A stretch of 7,241 nucleotides of DNA from Pseudomonadota bacterium (GTDB taxonomy: Bacteria > Pseudomonadota > Gammaproteobacteria > Steroidobacterales > Steroidobacteraceae), in assembly GCA_021817875.1 (NCBI GenBank), contig JAKAFQ010000204.1:1-7241 (forward strand). Reading direction: 5' to 3'. The translations under genes were made by a program, and so were the position numbers. Shown piece after piece: positions 5,285 to 7,241 of this stretch (positions are counted from its first letter, which is position 1; every line of letters starts with the position of its first letter). Below the pieces are notes generated by a model. That model saw only the letters and a list, made by a program, of their open reading frames with translations. It ran no database searches and was not told where the DNA came from.

Positions 5285-5808
5285 TCCTCGGACTTGATCC
5301 GGGGTCGTCGTGCGGTTGGGCCGTGCACGACGGCGAGCGGATCATCGCGTCGGGCGTCTGGAACCTTGCACCGCGTCGGGGCGACTCGCCGGGTGTCCGA
5401 TACCTCAAGCTCCGGCGCCGGCTCGGCGACGTGCTTGACAAGTATCCGCAGCTCGAGCTGGTCGCGGTGGAACAGGCACACCACCGCGGCGGCGCCGCCA
5501 CCGAGTACGCCGTCGGCATCGTGACGCATGTTCAGAGTTGGTGCGCCGAGGTAGGGCTTGAGCACGTTGCGATTCACAGCTCACGGGCCAAGCGGTTCGC
5601 CACCGGCCGCGGGAACGCGGACAAGGCGGCGATGGTCGAGGCCGCGTGCGCCCGGTGGCCCGGATGGACGCCGGAGAGTGATGACGAGGCCGACGCCCGC
5701 TGGATCGCCGAAGCGGCGGCGGCGGAGCTCGGACTATCAGGGAGCAAGACGTGCGCGCGGCGGGGAACACTCCCCCCCGGCTGCGCGCTGGACGCGGGGG
5801 AGGAGTGA
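5281..5808 (+). CDS. RuvC-like Holliday-junction resolvase
   Basis: A 175-residue RNase H-fold endonuclease of the RuvC family. It resolves four-way junctions, in phages mainly branches in replicated DNA that would block packaging. The four expected acidic residues are visible: D6 in ILGLDPGSSCGWAV, E64 in LVAVEQAHH, and D135/D138 in SDDEADA, matching the D-E-D-D order of E. coli RuvC. GRGNADKAAM (109-118) is the conserved loop before the last helix. Length is close to bacterial RuvC (about 170). The last 20 residues are low-complexity and probably disordered. ATG 5281 overlaps the nuclease stop (ATGA). Lying directly after the terminase, it most likely clears junctions before DNA is packaged. 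The chromosomal ruvC context (ruvA, ruvB) is absent. Confidence 0.87.
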   Translation: MILGLDPGSSCGWAVHDGERIIASGVWNLAPRRGDSPGVRYLKLRRRLGDVLDKYPQLELVAVEQAHHRGGAATEYAVGIVTHVQSWCAEVGLEHVAIHSSRAKRFATGRGNADKAAMVEAACARWPGWTPESDDEADARWIAEAAAAELGLSGSKTCARRGTLPPGCALDAGEE

Positions 5809-5944
5809 GCGCCTACCTCCGCGTCGCTTCACGGGCGCATTGCGGTCACTCCTTTCCCGCGCTGCGTCCGGCCGCCCGCACTCGGCGAGGCGGTAGCAGC
5901 ACCCCCGTGCGCCGTCCCATCACCGGCGCCCGGGATTCCTTCAA
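5809..5944 (+). other. Non-coding spacer after the packaging operon
   Basis: No convincing gene is seen here. A GTG at 5805 opens a 67-codon frame to 6008, but it runs through the terminator stem and has no domain-like sequence. No clear promoter hexamers are visible, although one may be needed for the gene at 5995 because only 11 bases separate the terminator T-run from that start. Confidence 0.4.
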
Positions 5945-5983
5945 GGGCGGCGAGGCCTACTCCTCCTCGCCGCCCGCTTTTTT
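5945..5983 (+). terminator. Strong intrinsic terminator of the long operon
   Basis: GGGCGGCGAGG (5945-5955) and CCTCGCCGCCC (5965-5975) make a perfect 11-bp GC-rich stem with a 9-nt loop, followed by GC and six T (5978-5983). This is a textbook rho-independent terminator for rightward transcription and closes the gene chain that runs from the primase through the RuvC-like gene. The next gene starts only 11 bases after the T-run, so its ribosome binding site directly abuts the terminator. Confidence 0.9.
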
Positions 5984-5994
5984 CGAGGTGACGC

Positions 5995-6228
5995 ATGCTG
6001 ACTGCTGACTGCTCCGTCGCGTTGCGCCTGATCGCTGAGGCGGTCGCACTGGCAGCCGAGGCCGGCGAGCCGCGGTACGTCGCGCCCGTCGTGAACCCCG
6101 CGACCGGCGACGTGGCGCTGGCGATCCTCGATCACGAGCCCGAGGGGGATCACGTTCGCGTCGCGCCCGACGGGAGCTGTGCGACGGTGTACTTCCCGCT
6201 TGACGACGGTGCTAGTCTAGGTCAGTAG
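5995..6228 (+). CDS. Small hypothetical protein after the terminator
   Basis: A 77-residue protein starting at ATG 5995 with GAGGTG (5985-5990) just upstream. Residues 6-24 form an Ala-rich helix (CSVALRLIAEAVALAAEAG), followed by short strands (RYVAPVVNPATGDVALAILD, then DHVRVAPDGSCATVYFPLDD), giving a compact alpha/beta domain. No catalytic motif or signal peptide is seen. It follows the intrinsic terminator so closely that it needs read-through or a promoter inside or upstream of the terminator. No family is recognised. Its place near the element's end, after the packaging genes, is where satellites often carry accessory genes. Confidence 0.6.
   Translation: MLTADCSVALRLIAEAVALAAEAGEPRYVAPVVNPATGDVALAILDHEPEGDHVRVAPDGSCATVYFPLDDGASLGQ
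6200..6228 (+). promoter_or_regulatory. Weak candidate promoter for the gene at 6271
   Basis: TTGACG at 6200-6205 is a good -35 hexamer. Positions 6222-6227 (TCAGTA), after 16 bases, are at best a poor -10, and TAGTCT (6213) is too close. A separate promoter is plausible because the 6271 gene lies beyond the terminator, but the -10 match is weak. Confidence 0.22.
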
Positions 6229-6270
6229 CACGGCCGCGTCCCCGAAGTGACGCAGAAAGGAAACACCACA

Positions 6271-6651
6271 ATGCACCGGAAAACCCTTCATCTCGACAGC
6301 TCCTACACGCTCGACGCCGGTAAGGTGGTGATCGCCGAATTCAGCGACCTCGACGACGTGCCGACCGTTAACCTTCGCCCCTCGGTGATCCAAGTGGGCG
6401 CCGAGTTGACGCTCGTGTCGCGTGAGCGCCTGTCGGGGCCGGGGCGCGGCATCGTCGCATGGCACCTACAGCGCGGCCCTGTCGCCGGGAACAGCGACCA
6501 CCGAGTCACGCGGTTCCACGGTTGGCGCGGGACGACTGACGACGTGTTCGTTGAGGCCCACGGTGTCCGCCGCGTGCTTCGCGTCCGAGCCTTGAAGAAC
6601 GGCACCGTGGCCGTGAGCGTCGGCGCTGACCTGCATCCTGAGTGGCCCTAG
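6271..6651 (+). CDS. Hypothetical beta-rich protein at the element end (possible cargo)
   Basis: A 126-residue protein from ATG 6271, chosen over an in-frame upstream start at 6247 because AGAAAGGAAA (6255-6264) is well placed as ribosome binding site. The sequence alternates short strands: VVIAEFSDL, PTVNLRPSVIQVGAELTLVSR, RGIVAWHLQRGP, then FHGWRGTTDDVFVEAHGVRRVLRVRALKNGTVAVSVG. A beta barrel or sandwich is likely. The stretch 82-100 with GW, DD and H is the most conserved-looking part. There are no cysteines, signal peptide or membrane helix. It is the last gene before the att site and the only one with its own clear leader, which marks it as the likely accessory gene. I do not recognise the family and assign no function. 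Confidence 0.68.
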   Translation: MHRKTLHLDSSYTLDAGKVVIAEFSDLDDVPTVNLRPSVIQVGAELTLVSRERLSGPGRGIVAWHLQRGPVAGNSDHRVTRFHGWRGTTDDVFVEAHGVRRVLRVRALKNGTVAVSVGADLHPEWP

Positions 6652-6760
6652 CGCACGCGCACCGTCGGCGCCGGCCGCGAGGACGGGAGGCGGCTGGACT
6701 TCCTATCACCACCCGGCAGCCGATCGGCGATCCTGGGGCATCGTGGCGCGTCGTGGTGTG

Positions 6761-6774
6761 TGAGATTGATCTCA
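6761..6774. repeat. 14-bp palindrome
   Basis: TGAGAT (6761-6766) and ATCTCA (6769-6774) are perfect inverted repeats around TG. It could be a binding site for a small dimeric regulator or an excisionase. The function is unproven. Confidence 0.45.
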
Positions 6775-6778
6775 AAAC

Positions 6779-6802
6779 GTACCGCAGTTTGTACCGCAGT
6801 TG
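6779..6802. repeat. Two tandem 12-bp direct repeats (arm-site-like)
   Basis: GTACCGCAGTTT (6779-6790) is directly followed by GTACCGCAGTTG (6791-6802), with 11 of 12 bases identical. Short direct repeats about 100 bp from the att core are the usual form of arm-type sites bound by the N-terminal domain of tyrosine integrases. This reading is by position and form only. Confidence 0.5.
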
Positions 6803-6812
6803 GGGACGAAAC

Positions 6813-6824
6813 CAGTGTACACTG
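6813..6824. repeat. 12-bp perfect palindrome
   Basis: CAGTGTACACTG is a perfect 12-bp palindrome. It lies 10 bp after the 12-bp direct repeats, so it probably belongs to the same integrase/regulator binding region. Confidence 0.45.
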
Positions 6825-6841
6825 TAGACGGCGTGGCACAG

Positions 6842-6858
6842 AACTCGTTTATTTTCAA
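6842..6858 (+). repeat. Second copy of a 17-bp AT-rich word also at 1585-1601
   Basis: AACTCGTTTATTTTCAA here and AACTCGTTTGTTTTCAA at 1585-1601 match at 16 of 17 positions. Both lie in AT-richer, apparently non-coding DNA of an otherwise GC-rich element, one before the Sm-like gene and one just inside the att core. A shared protein-binding or promoter element is possible; chance is not excluded. Confidence 0.35.
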
Positions 6859-6902
6859 TACGTGGTTGTGAGCAAAAGACGCTAAAGATTGGCCGAATGA
6901 AT

Positions 6903-6946
6903 TCCTAAACCGCGTGTCGGAGGTTCAAGTCCTCTCAGCCCCGCCA
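6903..6946 (+). other. Displaced 3' part of a tRNA-Arg(CCT)-like gene: attachment site (attR-like)
   Basis: From 6903 the sequence reads as tRNA positions 33-76: T33, CCT anticodon (6904-6906), AA, an anticodon-stem 3' strand ACCGC (6909-6913), variable GTGTC, a T-arm GGAGG / TTCAAGT / CCTCT (6919-6935), acceptor 3' strand CAGCCCC (6936-6942), G and encoded CCA (6944-6946). The bases before 6903 (ATGAA at 6897-6901) do not pair with ACCGC, and no D-arm or acceptor 5' strand GGGGCTG exists nearby, so the tRNA is not complete. A tRNA 3' end cut off at the anticodon loop is the classic footprint of tyrosine-integrase insertion. It marks the junction where the element (left) meets host DNA (right). 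The arginine identity is read from the CCT anticodon. Confidence 0.8.
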
Positions 6947-6955
6947 CCCCGCGGG

Positions 6956-7177
6956 TCAGTCGCTGTGGGCGTACGCCGGCGCCGCGACACGACCGCCGAC
7001 CTCTCCGGAGACCACGAGACGGTTCGTGCGCGCCATGCAGTCGGGGCAGACGGCCCGGACCGGCGACAGCTCGTTGTCGGTGATCTCGCCCTCGACGTAG
7101 AGCCCCGTGCAGGTGCGCAGGCAGCTGTCGCACACCGCTTCCCGAGTCGCATCGAAACGCCACACCGGTCCGGCCAT
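6956..7177 (-). CDS. Small host zinc-ribbon protein
   Basis: A 73-residue minus-strand protein starting at ATG 7177 with a GGGGGA ribosome binding site about 9 bases upstream. Longer in-frame starts up to 7231 add an unlikely Arg/Pro-rich leader. Cysteines C16xxC19 (with C23) and C44xxC47 form a zinc-ribbon pair on either side of a short acidic loop (YVEGEITDNELSPVRAVCPDC). No enzyme motif is seen. The gene ends 10 bp from the tRNA CCA end and converges on it, so it lies outside the integrated element and belongs to the host chromosome downstream of the original tRNA gene. The exact role is unknown. Confidence 0.7.
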   Translation of the reverse strand: MAGPVWRFDATREAVCDSCLRTCTGLYVEGEITDNELSPVRAVCPDCMARTNRLVVSGEVGGRVAAPAYAHSD

Positions 7178-7209
7178 CGTGCTCGTCCCCCGTGCTTCGG
7201 ATGGTTCGC

Positions 7210-7229
7210 GGGGGCCCCGCAGGGCCCCC
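7210..7229. repeat. GC-rich hairpin upstream of the host gene
   Basis: GGGGGCCC (7210-7217) and GGGCCCCC (7222-7229) pair with a 4-base loop. No T-run follows on either strand in the window. It may be a T-less terminator of the kind common in high-GC bacteria, for a gene beyond 7241, or a structure in the leader of the minus-strand gene at 6956-7177. Confidence 0.4.
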
Positions 7230-7241
7230 ACGACGCTTCCT

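Larger units (their letters stand above)
6652..6902. other. Non-coding region between the last gene and the att core
   Basis: No credible gene is present. A 61-codon frame ends at 6827, but it lacks a ribosome binding site and domain-like sequence and overlaps the repeats. The second half, from about 6755, becomes AT-richer and holds the palindromes and direct repeats listed separately. This is where integrase arm sites and excisionase sites would lie in an integrated element. Confidence 0.5.

Noticed and set aside
4789..5577. Long minus-strand frame of 262 codons
   Set aside because: It is antisense to the terminase nuclease and RuvC-like genes, whose catalytic residues are intact; the composition is typical of a shadow.
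5805..6008. GTG-started frame after the RuvC-like gene with a GTGA overlap
   Set aside because: It reads through the stem and T-run of a clear terminator and overlaps the next gene's start; no domain features.
6800..6828. Rightward promoter TTGGGG-17-TGTAGA
   Set aside because: Poor -10 and no rightward gene downstream before the host gene, which is on the other strand.
6881..6887. Extra iteron-like GCTAAAG near the att core
   Set aside because: Single 7-base match without tandem partners; expected by chance.
6880..6946. Complete tRNA gene
   Set aside because: Only the 3' half fits; no acceptor 5' strand, D-arm or pairing anticodon-stem 5' strand is present upstream.
6882..7163. Minus-strand frame containing RGLEPPTRGLG
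   Set aside because: This is the familiar false translation of the antisense of a tRNA 3' end; the real gene here is in another frame (6956-7177).

Overview
This window looks like the distal part of an integrated phage-derived element in a high-GC bacterium, ending at its attachment site and followed by about 290 bp of host chromosome. The host is probably an actinomycete: the DNA is GC-rich, GTG starts are common, and a CCA-ending tRNA-Arg-type fragment is used as the att site. The lineage cannot be fixed from this sequence alone. Everything up to about 6902 reads on the + strand. The only convincing minus-strand gene is the host gene at 6956-7177.

Layout. (1) 1-1153: the 3' end of a DUF3987-type primase/helicase gene, then two tiny Cys-rich (zinc-ribbon-like) genes. 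The first of these contains a striking AT-rich inverted structure (696-814): three 9-bp iterons on each side, in opposite orientation. It looks like a replication origin buried in a coding sequence. (2) 1150-1974: an open frame with two tandem operator-like palindromes at its start, a remnant of the linker/HTH part of a ParB-like phage protein, and then a well-started small Sm-like (SH3-barrel) gene. (3) 1971-3372: three genes of unknown function; the last encodes a long coiled coil. (4) 3377-5808: a packaging and resolution module made of a small terminase subunit (HTH with CxxC...HxxxH), a terminase ATPase, a separately encoded terminase nuclease (RNase H fold), and a RuvC-like Holliday-junction resolvase. 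A strong intrinsic terminator (5945-5983) closes this long operon. (5) 5995-6651: two small orphan genes in the slot just inside the element end. (6) 6652-6902: a non-coding stretch with palindromes and 12-bp direct repeats, like an integrase arm region. (7) 6903-6946: the 3' part of a tRNA-Arg(CCT)-like gene, from the anticodon to CCA, with no matching 5' half (a displaced tRNA end, attR-like). (8) 6947-7241: host DNA with a convergent small zinc-ribbon gene and a GC-rich hairpin.

How it fits together. Eight of the nine gene junctions between 1 and 5808 are 4-nt ATGA/GTGA overlaps or consistent with them, so the replication genes, unknown genes and packaging genes appear to be one translationally coupled transcript. 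The set is primase, adjacent iteron origin, terminase and resolvase, then cargo-like genes and a tRNA att site. There is no portal, protease, capsid or tail gene between terminase and att. That recalls phage-inducible chromosomal islands (SaPI/PICI-type satellites) more than a complete prophage. This is an inference: the left end, with the expected integrase and intact tRNA, lies outside the window.
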